From Desulfovibrionales bacterium (GTDB lineage Bacteria; Desulfobacterota; Desulfovibrionia; Desulfovibrionales; Desulfonatronaceae), in the NCBI GenBank assembly GCA_007693505.1, contig REDL01000050.1:42378-106377 (forward strand): a stretch of DNA of 64,000 nt, given 5' to 3'. The notes beneath the pieces were generated by a model. The model searched no databases, had not been told where the DNA came from, and was given only the letters and a program-made list of their open reading frames with translations. Positions within the stretch are counted from its first letter, which is position 1; every line of letters starts with the position of its first letter. This document shows positions 35,646-44,159 of this stretch, piece after piece. A program made the position numbers and the translations under genes.

Positions 35646-35821
35646 AGGGTGCGCTCCACGTTCTCTAAGTGAGGGAATATGGGATACATATGACCAGTTC
35701 GCGTGTGCCTTCGACCCGGCCCGGTCGGCCGCATTCCGGGAAACGAGCCAACTTTGCCGTCTGTTCCATGATCCGCTCTCCACGGCAATGGCGGACCTGT
35801 GATCATGCTGCTCAAACGGGC

Positions 35822-36298
35822 TTACAATTTTCCCGATTGCGCCTTTGATTGGGCCAGAAGGATTTCCCAATCTTCAGGCGGGCTTCCTTTGTCGAGCATT
35901 TTCTGGAAGATCCTGTAGGCATCGTTTTCGCTGTCGTACGCCCTCTTTGTCTGCTCATCATTGACCCAGGCATAGACGATGATTCGCTTTTGGTGATGAT
36001 AGCGGAAGAAAAGGCGATACTGCTGGTAAAATTTGGCGCGGAGCCAGTGTTTGCGGTGGCTGCCCAGCGTGCCTCCCTGGCGGTATTCCGGACGTTGCGG
36101 ATCCTGGGGGATGATTTCGAAGGCCAGTTTTGAAATGGCGGCAAGGCGCTTGGTTGCCGCCATTTTATGGTATTCCAGGGGATGCTTGTTTCGCAGGATC
36201 TCCACCAGTGCGGCGAGCGCCTCCAATTGATCCAGGAACAAAGGGTGCGCGTAGATTGACCATCCGTGGACAACAAGCGGCTGCGGGGATGCATTCAT
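35822..36298 (-). CDS. yhaV: YhaV family toxin
   Basis: The 158-residue protein has the YhaV features: VHGWSIYAHPLFLDQL at the start, a central FRYHHQKRIIVYAWVNDE, and KRAYDSENDAYRIFQKML near the end. YhaV is a ribosome-dependent mRNA endonuclease. The start overlaps the stop of the prlF antitoxin gene (ATGA), the usual arrangement. A parallel open frame at 35812-36294 is a shadow. Confidence 0.85.
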   Translation of the reverse strand: MNASPQPLVVHGWSIYAHPLFLDQLEALAALVEILRNKHPLEYHKMAATKRLAAISKLAFEIIPQDPQRPEYRQGGTLGSHRKHWLRAKFYQQYRLFFRYHHQKRIIVYAWVNDEQTKRAYDSENDAYRIFQKMLDKGSPPEDWEILLAQSKAQSGKL

Positions 36299-36618
36299 TG
36301 ATCATGTTCCAGCGGCTGATCCAAATCTGCCTGTACGTCTTGCACCAGGGACGTGATCCGCCGGGCAAAATGGCTGTCAATCGCTTGAATCCGTTTTGGA
36401 TGCTCCTTCATGTCCCGGGCGAGGAAATCAAGAAATTCCTCCAGGACCGGATCGTTTTCCTCCTCCATGTCAGCGCGGACAATGGACACTTTACCCGCAT
36501 CTATGCTGTACTTGAGCCTGTCCCCTTTTCCCAGTCCGAGGGCTTCCCGAACGACTTTGGGAATGGTGGTCTGATAGCGGTCAGTCAAGGTTGACTCGAA
36601 CAAGGTAGATGTCGGCAT
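36295..36618 (-). CDS. prlF: PrlF-type AbrB-fold antitoxin
   Basis: The 107-residue protein starts MPTSTLFESTLTDRYQTTIPKVVREALGLGKGD, the swapped-hairpin AbrB DNA-binding fold of PrlF/SohA, and has an acidic C-terminal half. ACGGAGAATGCC precedes the ATG. It pairs with the YhaV toxin that follows. Confidence 0.85.
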   Translation of the reverse strand: MPTSTLFESTLTDRYQTTIPKVVREALGLGKGDRLKYSIDAGKVSIVRADMEEENDPVLEEFLDFLARDMKEHPKRIQAIDSHFARRITSLVQDVQADLDQPLEHDQ

Positions 36619-36858
36619 GGCATTCTCCGTATGTTTTGCTCTATGGTAATGCGCTTGCATTGCGAAATCAACCCGTAAGTGTTTTCAGCATTCTCCTCCC
36701 CCGACAAAATACACCCATCCACTTGCAACCCGAAACGTCCTGGGTAACCTTCGGGGTCAACGTTCAGGCGCAAACGCCACCTGCTGGAGGTTTTCCCTTC
36801 GCTGGGCAGCAAGGGGTCGAGCAATGCGTAGGCTGGTGTGAGCCTTGTCCGGTTCTGG

Positions 36859-38133
36859 TCAGAACAGCACCGGAACAAACAACGGCAGGTAGACCACCAG
36901 CCAGAACACCAGGAGCAGGCCGAGCATGTAGGGGATGATGGAGCGGGTGATCCGCTCAATGGACAGGCCGGAGATGGACGAGGCCACGTAGAGGTTGATG
37001 GCCACGGGCGGGGTGATCATCCCGATGGCCAGTCCCATGACCATGATCAGGCCGAAATGGATCAGGCTGACTTCCAGTTGGCGGATCAGGGGCAGGAAAA
37101 CCGGGGTCAGGATGATCAGGGCCGAAGCGGTTTCCACGAAAATTCCGGTCAAGAGGATGACCAGCGTGACCAGGAAGAGGATCACGTAGAGGTTCGTGGA
37201 CAGGCTCAGCACGGTCTCGGCGATCAGGGCCGGAATGCCATAGTTGGCCAGAACCCAGCTCATGATCGCGGATGTGGCGATGAGAAACATGATGACACCG
37301 GTGGTCATGATCGAGCGGCACATGATCCGGTAGATATCCTTCAGGGACATGTCCCGATAGATCACCAGGGAAGCGAACAGGGCGTAGTTCACGGCAACCA
37401 CGGCGGCCTCGGACGGGGTGAACACTCCGGAAAATATCCCGCCGAGAATGATTACCGGGGTGATCAGCCCCCACACGGCGCGCCAAAAGGTTCGCAGGAT
37501 ATTGCGTGCGGAAAAGACCGCTCCGTGAGGGTAGGAGCGGGTGCAGGCCTGGCGCAGGGCAATGACGACGAGGACTCCGCCCATGAGCATTCCCGGCAGG
37601 AATCCGTTCAGGAACAGGCGGCTCACGGATTCCTGGGCCATGACCGCGTAGAGGATCATGGGCACGGAGGGCGGAATGACCACGCCGATGGTTCCGGCGG
37701 CGGCGATGAGCGAGGCGGAGCAGGCCGTGTCGTAGCCCTTGCGCTTGAGTTCCGGGACCAGGGTGGAGCCGATGGCCGCGGTGGTGGCGGCTCCGGATCC
37801 GGAGATGGCCGCGAAGAACATCCCGGCCAGCACCGCGACAATGGACAATCCACCGCGGACAAATCCCAGCAAAGCATCGGCAAAATCCACCAGCCGGGCC
37901 GAGACCTGGCCCTTGGCCATGATGTCCCCGGCCAGAATGAAGAACGGCACGGCCACCAGCGGGAAGCTGTCCGTCCCGGCGAACATCCGCTGGACAATGA
38001 GCATCAGGGGGATGCCGTCCTGGATCAGGATGAACATCGAGGCCAGGGCGATGGCGATGGCCACGGGCACCCCGAGAAACATCAGGGCCAGAAACGAGCC
38101 GAAGAGCAACAGGGCCATGGTCAGTCGCCGCAC
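36859..38133 (-). CDS. dctM: TRAP transporter large permease (DctM)
   Basis: The 424-residue protein has about twelve membrane helices and DctM motifs (FPLVAVPFFILAGDIMAKG, ISGSGAATTAAIGSTL, IPPSVPMILYAV, GMITPPVAINLYVA). It imports organic acids with DctQ and DctP using a sodium or proton gradient. Its start overlaps dctQ by 13 bases; a start at MALLLFG (38118) is also possible. Confidence 0.92.
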   Translation of the reverse strand: MRRLTMALLLFGSFLALMFLGVPVAIAIALASMFILIQDGIPLMLIVQRMFAGTDSFPLVAVPFFILAGDIMAKGQVSARLVDFADALLGFVRGGLSIVAVLAGMFFAAISGSGAATTAAIGSTLVPELKRKGYDTACSASLIAAAGTIGVVIPPSVPMILYAVMAQESVSRLFLNGFLPGMLMGGVLVVIALRQACTRSYPHGAVFSARNILRTFWRAVWGLITPVIILGGIFSGVFTPSEAAVVAVNYALFASLVIYRDMSLKDIYRIMCRSIMTTGVIMFLIATSAIMSWVLANYGIPALIAETVLSLSTNLYVILFLVTLVILLTGIFVETASALIILTPVFLPLIRQLEVSLIHFGLIMVMGLAIGMITPPVAINLYVASSISGLSIERITRSIIPYMLGLLLVFWLVVYLPLFVPVLF

Positions 38134-38768
38134 CCGCGGCAGGAGCCGGAAGTCCGATTGACAACCGGCGCGGAGGGATCAGCCGGGGGATGCACCGGGT
38201 TTGGTTGGTGACGGATGGTCACGTCCACGGCAGACGGACGATGCTCCGGGAAGAGTTCCAGGAGCAGGGCGTGCAGGCCGTGGAGAATCATTACCCCAAA
38301 GGCCACGGGCATCACGGCGTAGACATAGGGCATGGGCAGGCGCAGTGAGGCCGTGACCTGAAAGGATTGCAGCTGCATGTAGCGTACCGCATAGAACATG
38401 GCTGTTCCGAAAAATATCAGGGAGGCCAAAACGGCGATGATACGCACCAGGCGGCGCAGAAGTGCGGGCAGGGAATCCACCAGGAAGGTCACGGCGATGT
38501 GTATGCCCCGGCGGTAGGCCATGGTAGCTCCGAGAAAGGTTGTCCAGACCAGCAGGTAGCGGGACAATTCCTCGGACCAGGGCAGGGCCTGGAAAAAGAC
38601 CCGGAAGACGATCTGCAGGGTGATGATCACCAACATCCCGGTCAGGGCGCAAAAGGCCAGAACGCCGACCACGGCGTCAACGAGGCCGGAGGCCGCGCCG
38701 ACGCCGTGGATCAGCTTTTCTTGAATCGAGGACGGAGATATCCGTCCGGAATGGTTATTGGATGGCAT
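38121..38768 (-). CDS. dctQ: TRAP transporter small permease (DctQ)
   Basis: The 215-residue protein has four membrane helices and the DctQ motif PWSEELSRYLLVWTTFLGATMAYRRGIHI. A hydrophilic tail of about 40 residues follows. It overlaps dctP by 14 bases and dctM by 13 bases. Confidence 0.9.
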   Translation of the reverse strand: MPSNNHSGRISPSSIQEKLIHGVGAASGLVDAVVGVLAFCALTGMLVIITLQIVFRVFFQALPWSEELSRYLLVWTTFLGATMAYRRGIHIAVTFLVDSLPALLRRLVRIIAVLASLIFFGTAMFYAVRYMQLQSFQVTASLRLPMPYVYAVMPVAFGVMILHGLHALLLELFPEHRPSAVDVTIRHQPNPVHPPADPSAPVVNRTSGSCRGCGD

Positions 38769-39747
38769 CCAAAATGCGCTGCAGATACGCGCCGAATCGT
38801 TCGCCGTACTTGGCGTGGACCGGTTCCACCTTGGCCTGGAAGGCCGCGGTGTCCGGCTCCATGACGATCTGCATGCCCGCGTCGGCCAGTTCCTGAAGCT
38901 GCCCGGCCTCCATCTCCGCGTTCACCATGCGTCCGTGTTCCGCCGCGGCCTGGGCGGCCTCAAGGAAGATAGCCTGCACTTCAGGGGTCAGGCCGCGCCA
39001 CTTGGCCAAGCCCATGACGAAAATCGCCGGGGCGTAGGTGTGGCGGGTCATGGACAGGTGGGCCTGTTGCTCGTTGAGCTTGAAGGAATGGATCACGTTG
39101 ACCGGGTTTTCCTGGCCGTCGATGGTTCGCTGGCGCATTGCGGTCAGGGCCTCGGTCCAGGCCATGGGCACGGCGTTGGCCCCCAGGGTGGTGAATGTGT
39201 CGATGTAGACGGGATTCTCCATGACCCGGATCTTCAGGCCGGCCAGGTCTTCAGGGGTGTTTACCGGGCGCACGGAGTTGGTCAGGTTGCGGAAACCACG
39301 CTCGGCATAGGCCAGGCCCTTCAGGTTGACCCGTTCCAGCTTGTCCAGCAATTCCCGACCGATGGGACCGTCCAGAACCCCATAGGCCGCCTCAGGAGTG
39401 GAAAACAGAAAGGGCAGCTCGAAAACCGCGATTTCCTCAACGAAGTTGGCCACCGGCCCATTGGTGATGACGCCCATGTCCACGGTCCCCATCTGCATTC
39501 CTTCCAACAAGGTCCGTTCGTCCCCGAGCTGGGCGTTGGGGAACAGGGTTACGGTGACGTCGCCGTTGGTGCGTTCTTGCACAAGCTCCTTGAATTTCAG
39601 GGCCGCGATATGAAATCCGTCCTGCTCATTGACCACGTGGGCCAGACGGATGTTCATCTTCTGGGCCGCAGCGGCCTTGCCGCCGACTCCGAGTCCGTTG
39701 CCCAACACCAGGGCGGTCAACAGCAAACCAGCAATAAGCCTCTTCAT
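38755..39747 (-). CDS. dctP: TRAP transporter substrate-binding protein (DctP family)
   Basis: The 330-residue protein has a signal peptide (about 1-28) and the DctP fold: IRLAHVVNEQDGFHIAALKFKELVQERTNGDV, then GLKIRVMENPVYIDTFTTLGANAVPMAWTE with the conserved Arg that binds the substrate carboxylate. CCGGAGGAGAGAG precedes the ATG. The substrate is unknown; a carboxylate is expected. It is the first gene of dctPQM. Confidence 0.92.
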   Translation of the reverse strand: MKRLIAGLLLTALVLGNGLGVGGKAAAAQKMNIRLAHVVNEQDGFHIAALKFKELVQERTNGDVTVTLFPNAQLGDERTLLEGMQMGTVDMGVITNGPVANFVEEIAVFELPFLFSTPEAAYGVLDGPIGRELLDKLERVNLKGLAYAERGFRNLTNSVRPVNTPEDLAGLKIRVMENPVYIDTFTTLGANAVPMAWTEALTAMRQRTIDGQENPVNVIHSFKLNEQQAHLSMTRHTYAPAIFVMGLAKWRGLTPEVQAIFLEAAQAAAEHGRMVNAEMEAGQLQELADAGMQIVMEPDTAAFQAKVEPVHAKYGERFGAYLQRILDAIQ

Positions 39748-39815
39748 CTCTCTCCTCCGGGTTTGTGGTATTTTCGGGCGATATGTTCGGCGAAGTTCTC
39801 GTCCCTGCGCCGCGC

Positions 39816-40325
39816 CTACTCGAAGCGCCGCGCGGAAACGATGTAGACTTCGTCCTTGGGCAGTTCCGGAAAGTCATCCGTGGGCTTGACCACCTTCCAG
39901 TTGATTTTCTTGACCACGTCCGAGCCCTCCACCACGTGCCCGAAGACCGCGTAGCCGTAACCTTCGTCGGAATCGTCCTGGTGGTCCAGGTCCGGGCCGT
40001 TGTCCGCGGCATTGATGAAGAATTCGTCCGTGGCGGAGTCTTTTTCCGGTGCACGGGCCATGGCCACGCTGTCCTTGACGTTGGAAAGGCCGCCCTTGGC
40101 CTCGTTGGGGATGGGCGGCAAGGCGGGTTTTTTGTTCAGACTCCGGTCATACCCGCCGCCCTGCACGACGAATCCTCTGACCACCCGGTGAAAGATGGTT
40201 CCATCGTAATGTTTGGCGCCGACGTACTCCAGGAAGTTGGCCACGGTGCGCGGGGCTTTCTCCGGGTACAGCTCAATGAGCAGATCGCCCAAATTGGTCT
40301 CGACGAGAACGAACGGATTTTCCAT
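39816..40325 (-). CDS. Cyclophilin-type peptidyl-prolyl isomerase
   Basis: The 169-residue cytoplasmic protein has cyclophilin motifs (YDGTIFHRVVRGFVVQGGG, SVAMARAPEKDSATDEFFIN, YAVFGHVVEGSDVV). It matches PpiB-type enzymes, which catalyse proline isomerisation. It lies 68 bases upstream of dctP on the same strand, but a functional link is unlikely. Confidence 0.92.
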   Translation of the reverse strand: MENPFVLVETNLGDLLIELYPEKAPRTVANFLEYVGAKHYDGTIFHRVVRGFVVQGGGYDRSLNKKPALPPIPNEAKGGLSNVKDSVAMARAPEKDSATDEFFINAADNGPDLDHQDDSDEGYGYAVFGHVVEGSDVVKKINWKVVKPTDDFPELPKDEVYIVSARRFE

Positions 40326-40626
40326 GAATGGTCTCCCGTACCTGCTGGGTGTTCAGTAACAGCGTCGCTGGATGGTCCTCTATGGCGAAATCCTGCGCCA
40401 AGCTCCGCAAATGCCCTGGAAGAAATTGGGAACAGTCTTGATTTTCCCGGTTCGGAAGTTCATACTGAAGGTGTCTGGAAAACACAAAGGTTCGGGCATG
40501 ATCACCGATAATCGTTATCCTGCTGTTCCCAAGTCCCAGGCAGGTTCGGTGTGCACATGATGCGGGGCGGAATTGGGGCTTCATGCATCCGCAAAAAAGC
40601 GGTTGCAAATTCTAAGGAGGTGTCTC

Positions 40627-41067
40627 TTGTCGAACATTAAGAAGGTTTTGTGTGCGGTGGATTTTTCACCTGTCAGCAAAAAGGTGGCGGAGTATGCGCG
40701 ATCCTTGGCCGAGCCACTGGGCGCGGAGTTGGTCTGCCTCCATGTCGTCCCTTCGGGCACCGTGTATGCCGACTTCGGCATCCCGATCAATTCCATGGAA
40801 ACCTTCTGCACGACCATGATTGCCGAAGGGGAAAAGACCTTGGCGGAATTCGCGGAACAGCATTTCAGTGGCATGCCGTATCGGGCCAAGGTCACCTGCG
40901 GCGACTTTTCCGAGGAAATTCTCAACTGCGCCAAGGAAGAGCAGGCGGACATGATCATTGTCGGCACCCATGGCCGCAAAGGCGTGGATCGACTGCTGTT
41001 CGGCTCCGTTGCCGAGAAGGTCCTCCGCCAGGCGCCCTGCCCGGTGGTGGCGGTACGTCCAAGCTAG
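40627..41067 (+). CDS. Universal stress protein, single domain
   Basis: The start is a TTG with AAGGAGG 7 bases upstream; an in-frame ATG at 40573 lacks such a site. The 146-residue protein has one Usp domain with the ATP-binding pattern IVGTHGRKGVDRLLFGSVAEKVLRQAPCPVVAV, so it probably binds ATP. It stands alone; a strong terminator lies at 41260. Confidence 0.88.
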   Translation: MSNIKKVLCAVDFSPVSKKVAEYARSLAEPLGAELVCLHVVPSGTVYADFGIPINSMETFCTTMIAEGEKTLAEFAEQHFSGMPYRAKVTCGDFSEEILNCAKEEQADMIIVGTHGRKGVDRLLFGSVAEKVLRQAPCPVVAVRPS

Positions 41068-41070
41068 CAG

Positions 41071-41198
41071 TCCCTTGAAAAACTCCCAATTGCTGCGTCG
41101 CTGCTCCGGCACTTACGTTTGCAAAAGACGTTTTCTCGTATTTCTCCACGAGACTTTCCAGCAAGTGCCGGATTGCTCCTTGCACTTGGGATTTTTGA
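41071..41198. repeat. Long imperfect inverted repeat (REP/MITE-like)
   Basis: The left arm (TTGAAAAACTCCCAATTGC to CCGGCACTT, 41080-41115 region) pairs with the right arm (AAGTGCCGG to TTGGGATTTTTGAA, 41163-41198 region) around a central AT stretch. Arms are about 38 bases with several mismatches. No gene is inside. Confidence 0.5.
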
Positions 41199-41259
41199 AC
41201 GGACTGTGGATCAGGACTTTTGCAACACGCAGTTCGTTCTGGTCGAGTTGAATATTCTG

Positions 41260-41296
41260 AACGGACCGGATCACCGCGGAGGTGATCCGGTCCGTT
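41260..41296 (+). terminator. Strong rho-independent terminator
   Basis: AACGGACCGGATCACC and its exact complement form a 16-base perfect stem with a 5-base loop (GCGGA), followed by TTGTTTTG. It should end the usp transcript on the + strand and may also serve the convergent nitroreductase gene. Confidence 0.8.
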
Positions 41297-41398
41297 TGTT
41301 TTGTGTCTGGCTGAGACGCGGTATTGTCGTGCTTGCAGCGGTCCAGCACCAGGGCGGACACAGAGGTCCAATTCCAGGACGGACACGCAGGTCCGCCC

Positions 41399-42157
41399 CT
41401 ACCGGGGGGTACCCACGGGGATCAGGTACAATGGTGATTCCCCGGAGGAAAGACCCAATACGCTTGCCACCTCCCGGTCGTTGAACGCGCCGATGACCAC
41501 GCTGCCAAGGCCCAGGGCCACGGCCTGCAGGGACAGATTCTGGGCGGCGTGGCCGACTTCCATGTCCACATAGCGCGTGGCGCGGTCGCCATAGCGGGCC
41601 GCGGTGCGGGCGTGGACCGCGCTGATGGCAAAGGTGACCGGTGCGCTGTGCAGAGGCGACTGATTCAATCCGGCCTGGGCCAGGGCGTGGCGCTGGTCGT
41701 CCTGAAGTCTTTCCTGATCCAGGGGGCGAAGGGCATGCTCCCCGGGTGTATAGCGGTACACTCCGGCGGCGATGCCTTCCGCGATGCCGATGACCACGTC
41801 GATTTCCAGCGGATAGGTCGCCCCGGCCGAGGGGGCGGTACGCAGACCGCGCCGAGGTTCACTGATGCCCTGGGCAGCCCAGAGCAATTGTCCGATCTCC
41901 GCCAGGGTCAGCGGGGTGTCGCTGAAGCTGCGCACGGACCGGCGCTGGGCCAGGGTTTCTTCCAGGGAGACGGAGCTGGAGCGTGATGGTGCGGGCAGCT
42001 CGATGGCTTGTTGTGACATCATGGTCTCACCTCCGGGTTGCTGGTCAGCATGGCAGGCAAAACCCCACATGAGCAGGCCAAGAAGGAGAATCACCAGTAT
42101 CAGGCGATTCCATGGACGTGGCATCGACTTTTGCCCCAGGCTGTTTCCCGTTTTCAT
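41399..42157 (-). CDS. SagB/ThcOx-type nitroreductase-like oxidoreductase with signal
   Basis: The 252-residue protein has an N-terminal hydrophobic segment (about 18-35, ending WGFAC, a possible lipobox) and a nitroreductase fold: LAQRRSVRSFSDTPLTLAEIGQLLWAAQG, then APSAGATYPLEIDVVIG, then DMEVGHAAQNLSLQAVALGLGSVVIGAF. These are features of SagB/ThcOx-like FMN proteins. A membrane-exported form is seen in many anaerobes; substrate unknown. The start overlaps the amphi-Trp gene stop (ATGA). Confidence 0.78.
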   Translation of the reverse strand: MKTGNSLGQKSMPRPWNRLILVILLLGLLMWGFACHADQQPGGETMMSQQAIELPAPSRSSSVSLEETLAQRRSVRSFSDTPLTLAEIGQLLWAAQGISEPRRGLRTAPSAGATYPLEIDVVIGIAEGIAAGVYRYTPGEHALRPLDQERLQDDQRHALAQAGLNQSPLHSAPVTFAISAVHARTAARYGDRATRYVDMEVGHAAQNLSLQAVALGLGSVVIGAFNDREVASVLGLSSGESPLYLIPVGTPR

Positions 42158-42423
42158 GCCAGTTCAACGCCGCTCTTGGCCGAGCCGCCGCCGGGCCGCC
42201 ATTCCAACTCCACTTCCAGGCTCAGCTTCTCGCCGTCCCGCTTGGTCTCCCGCTCCAGTTTGGTCTCTAGAATCAGGTTTTGGGGGATCTGGACCTGCTG
42301 CTCCTGGTCGCCTTGGCGCAGCGTCACCTCCCCGGCCTCGATCTTGTCCGCCAGCTGGCGCAAAAATGCGGCTACATCCGTACGGCTTTTGGGCTCCTCG
42401 CTTTTGAACAGGACTTCTTCCAT
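42154..42423 (-). CDS. Amphi-Trp domain protein
   Basis: The 89-residue protein begins MEEVLFKSEEPKSRTDVAAFLRQLADKIEAGEV and ends with LSLEVELEWRPGG, the pattern of the small amphi-Trp domain. AGGAGG precedes the ATG. Its function is unknown. Its stop overlaps the start of the nitroreductase gene, so the two are coupled. Confidence 0.78.
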   Translation of the reverse strand: MEEVLFKSEEPKSRTDVAAFLRQLADKIEAGEVTLRQGDQEQQVQIPQNLILETKLERETKRDGEKLSLEVELEWRPGGGSAKSGVELA

Positions 42424-42510
42424 GTCAGCCTCCTTCTGTTTGGTGGTTAACGGTTTCATGGTGAATATTTCGTAAAATTCTAAATAGATAGTGGGGGCAG
42501 GCAAAAACGG

Positions 42511-42593
42511 GATCGAAATCGAAATCGGTATCTTCAAGGTTCCATGAAACGTCTGTCTTTTCGATTTCGATCGCGATTTCGATTTCGATTTCG
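42511..42593. repeat. Inverted ATTTCG/CGAAAT short tandem repeats
   Basis: Copies of CGAAAT (42511-42528) face copies of CGATTT (42561-42593) across a 32-base spacer, between the NamZ-like gene and the amphi-Trp gene. A looser relative (GCGATCGCAATCGGTATCGATAA) lies at about 49850-49880. Confidence 0.6.
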
Positions 42594-42619
42594 TCAACTG
42601 AACTTCATTTTGTTTTCCC

Positions 42620-44011
42620 TCATTTTGGCTCGTAGAGGAGGTACTTGCCGCGCATCTCCTTGAACCGTTCCCGGCCGGGAGCAATGGCCTGTTCGATGGC
42701 CTCGGCGCTCTCGCCCCGGGCGACCATCAGCCGGATCTGGTCCGTGCCCAAAGCGCGATCAAAGAGACTTTCCCGGATGGCCGGGTTGTCGAAGAGGGTG
42801 CGCTCCGGATAGAGTTCCTGGAGGATGGTCATCAAGGTGATCTGGGCACGCATCGGGCGCAGGGCCAGGGGATCGGTGACCACCAGGTGCGCGCCGTGCA
42901 CGGTTCGGCCGGCGTGGCCGCCATAGCCGGGAACGTAGGAGATGGGCCGGGCGCGCAGGCCGGGGATGTTCCGGGCATTGATGGCCGTTACCAGTTTATG
43001 GCGATCCATCCAGGGCGCGGCTAGGCACTCGAAGGGCAGGGTGTAGCCCACGCCGATGTTCAGGCCGCCGCGCGTTTCCCCCAAAACGCCGGTCAGGCTG
43101 TAGTGCACGGCGGAGATGGGCCAGGGGATATGCGTGGATGTGGGCACCCAGGGCAGGCCGGTATCCGGGTAGCGCATGGTCCGCCGGTAGTTGGCCATGG
43201 GCACGATGGACAGCTTGCAGGGTTTGGCCAGGAATTCCTGGTTGAGCATCCAGGCCAGTTCGCCAGGGGTCATCCCGTAGAGGGCGGCGATGTCATACTG
43301 GCCGATGCCGCTGAAAAATCGGCTGGTGTCCAGCACCGGGCCGTCCACGAAATCCGCGCCAATGGGGTTGGGCCGGTCCAGGACGATGAAGGGGATTCCG
43401 GCCTCGGCGCAGGCGGCCATCATGTCCGCCATGGCGTAGATGTAGGTATACGAACTGGCCCCGATATCCTGGATGTCGTAGAGTACCGCGTCCAGCCCGG
43501 CAAGCATGGCCGGCGTGGGTTTGCGACGGTAGATGCTGTAGACGTTCACGCCGGTCAGGGGCTCCACATCATCGGTTACGGCCTCTCCGGCGTAGAGGTC
43601 GCCACGGATGCCATGCTCCGGGGCGAACAGCGCCCCCAGGTGGACTTCCGGGTGCTCATGGAGCAGATCAATGGTCGAGCGCAGCTGGGCATCCACCCCG
43701 GTGGGGTTGGTCAGCAGGCCCACGGTGCGGCCTTGGAGCAGCAGGTCGAAAAACGAGATCATCACCTGGCCGCCATCCTTCCCGCGCACCGGAATCAGCC
43801 AGTCCCGGTCCAGGAGAACGTCCACGCCGGCAATCACCTGCGGAGCAACCGCGCGGTGCTGGGCCGGGGGCGCGGGCATGGCCGGAGCCGGAGCATGAGC
43901 CGGAGCAAACCGCGGCACTGCCTGCGGCTTGCGCACGGAACACCCGGCCAGGAGCACCCCGATCAGGATGAGGGAAAGGGTCGCGGTGACGAGAAGGGAG
44001 ATGTTTTTCAT
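42620..44011 (-). CDS. NamZ-like exo-beta-N-acetylmuramidase (DUF1343) lipoprotein
   Basis: The 463-residue protein starts at MKNISLLVTATLSL, giving a lipoprotein signal with lipobox LLAGC. A Pro/Ala-rich linker follows, then the DUF1343 core: GKTVGLLTNPTGVD-like segment, HLGALFAPEHGIRGDLYAGE, LYDIQDIGASSYTYI, VLDRPNPIGADFVDGP. NamZ of this family removes N-acetylmuramic acid from peptidoglycan ends. No clear ribosome site precedes the ATG; 44053 is an alternative start. It is divergent from the adenine deaminase gene. Confidence 0.82.
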   Translation of the reverse strand: MKNISLLVTATLSLILIGVLLAGCSVRKPQAVPRFAPAHAPAPAMPAPPAQHRAVAPQVIAGVDVLLDRDWLIPVRGKDGGQVMISFFDLLLQGRTVGLLTNPTGVDAQLRSTIDLLHEHPEVHLGALFAPEHGIRGDLYAGEAVTDDVEPLTGVNVYSIYRRKPTPAMLAGLDAVLYDIQDIGASSYTYIYAMADMMAACAEAGIPFIVLDRPNPIGADFVDGPVLDTSRFFSGIGQYDIAALYGMTPGELAWMLNQEFLAKPCKLSIVPMANYRRTMRYPDTGLPWVPTSTHIPWPISAVHYSLTGVLGETRGGLNIGVGYTLPFECLAAPWMDRHKLVTAINARNIPGLRARPISYVPGYGGHAGRTVHGAHLVVTDPLALRPMRAQITLMTILQELYPERTLFDNPAIRESLFDRALGTDQIRLMVARGESAEAIEQAIAPGRERFKEMRGKYLLYEPK

Positions 44012-44159
44012 GTGAAGCCGGGAAGGGTTATGTGTTTGTTCGGGTGCAGCCATTGGGCACAGCTCGATGATTTGTTTTGTCGCGAATGCGGATACTCCGC
44101 ACCCGCAAGTGACGAAACGGGGCAAATGCATGGCATGCATGCACAGTGAGGACAATCTT

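Noticed and set aside
35812..36294. 160-codon minus-strand frame overlapping yhaV
   Set aside because: The neighbouring phase gives a clear YhaV protein with ATGA coupling to prlF.
36838..38211. 457-codon + strand frame rich in His, Gln, Asp and Gly
   Set aside because: Antisense of dctM; the composition reflects the reversed membrane-protein codons.
42511..42593. Short repeats considered as a CRISPR array
   Set aside because: They are hexamer runs without unique spacers and without cas genes.
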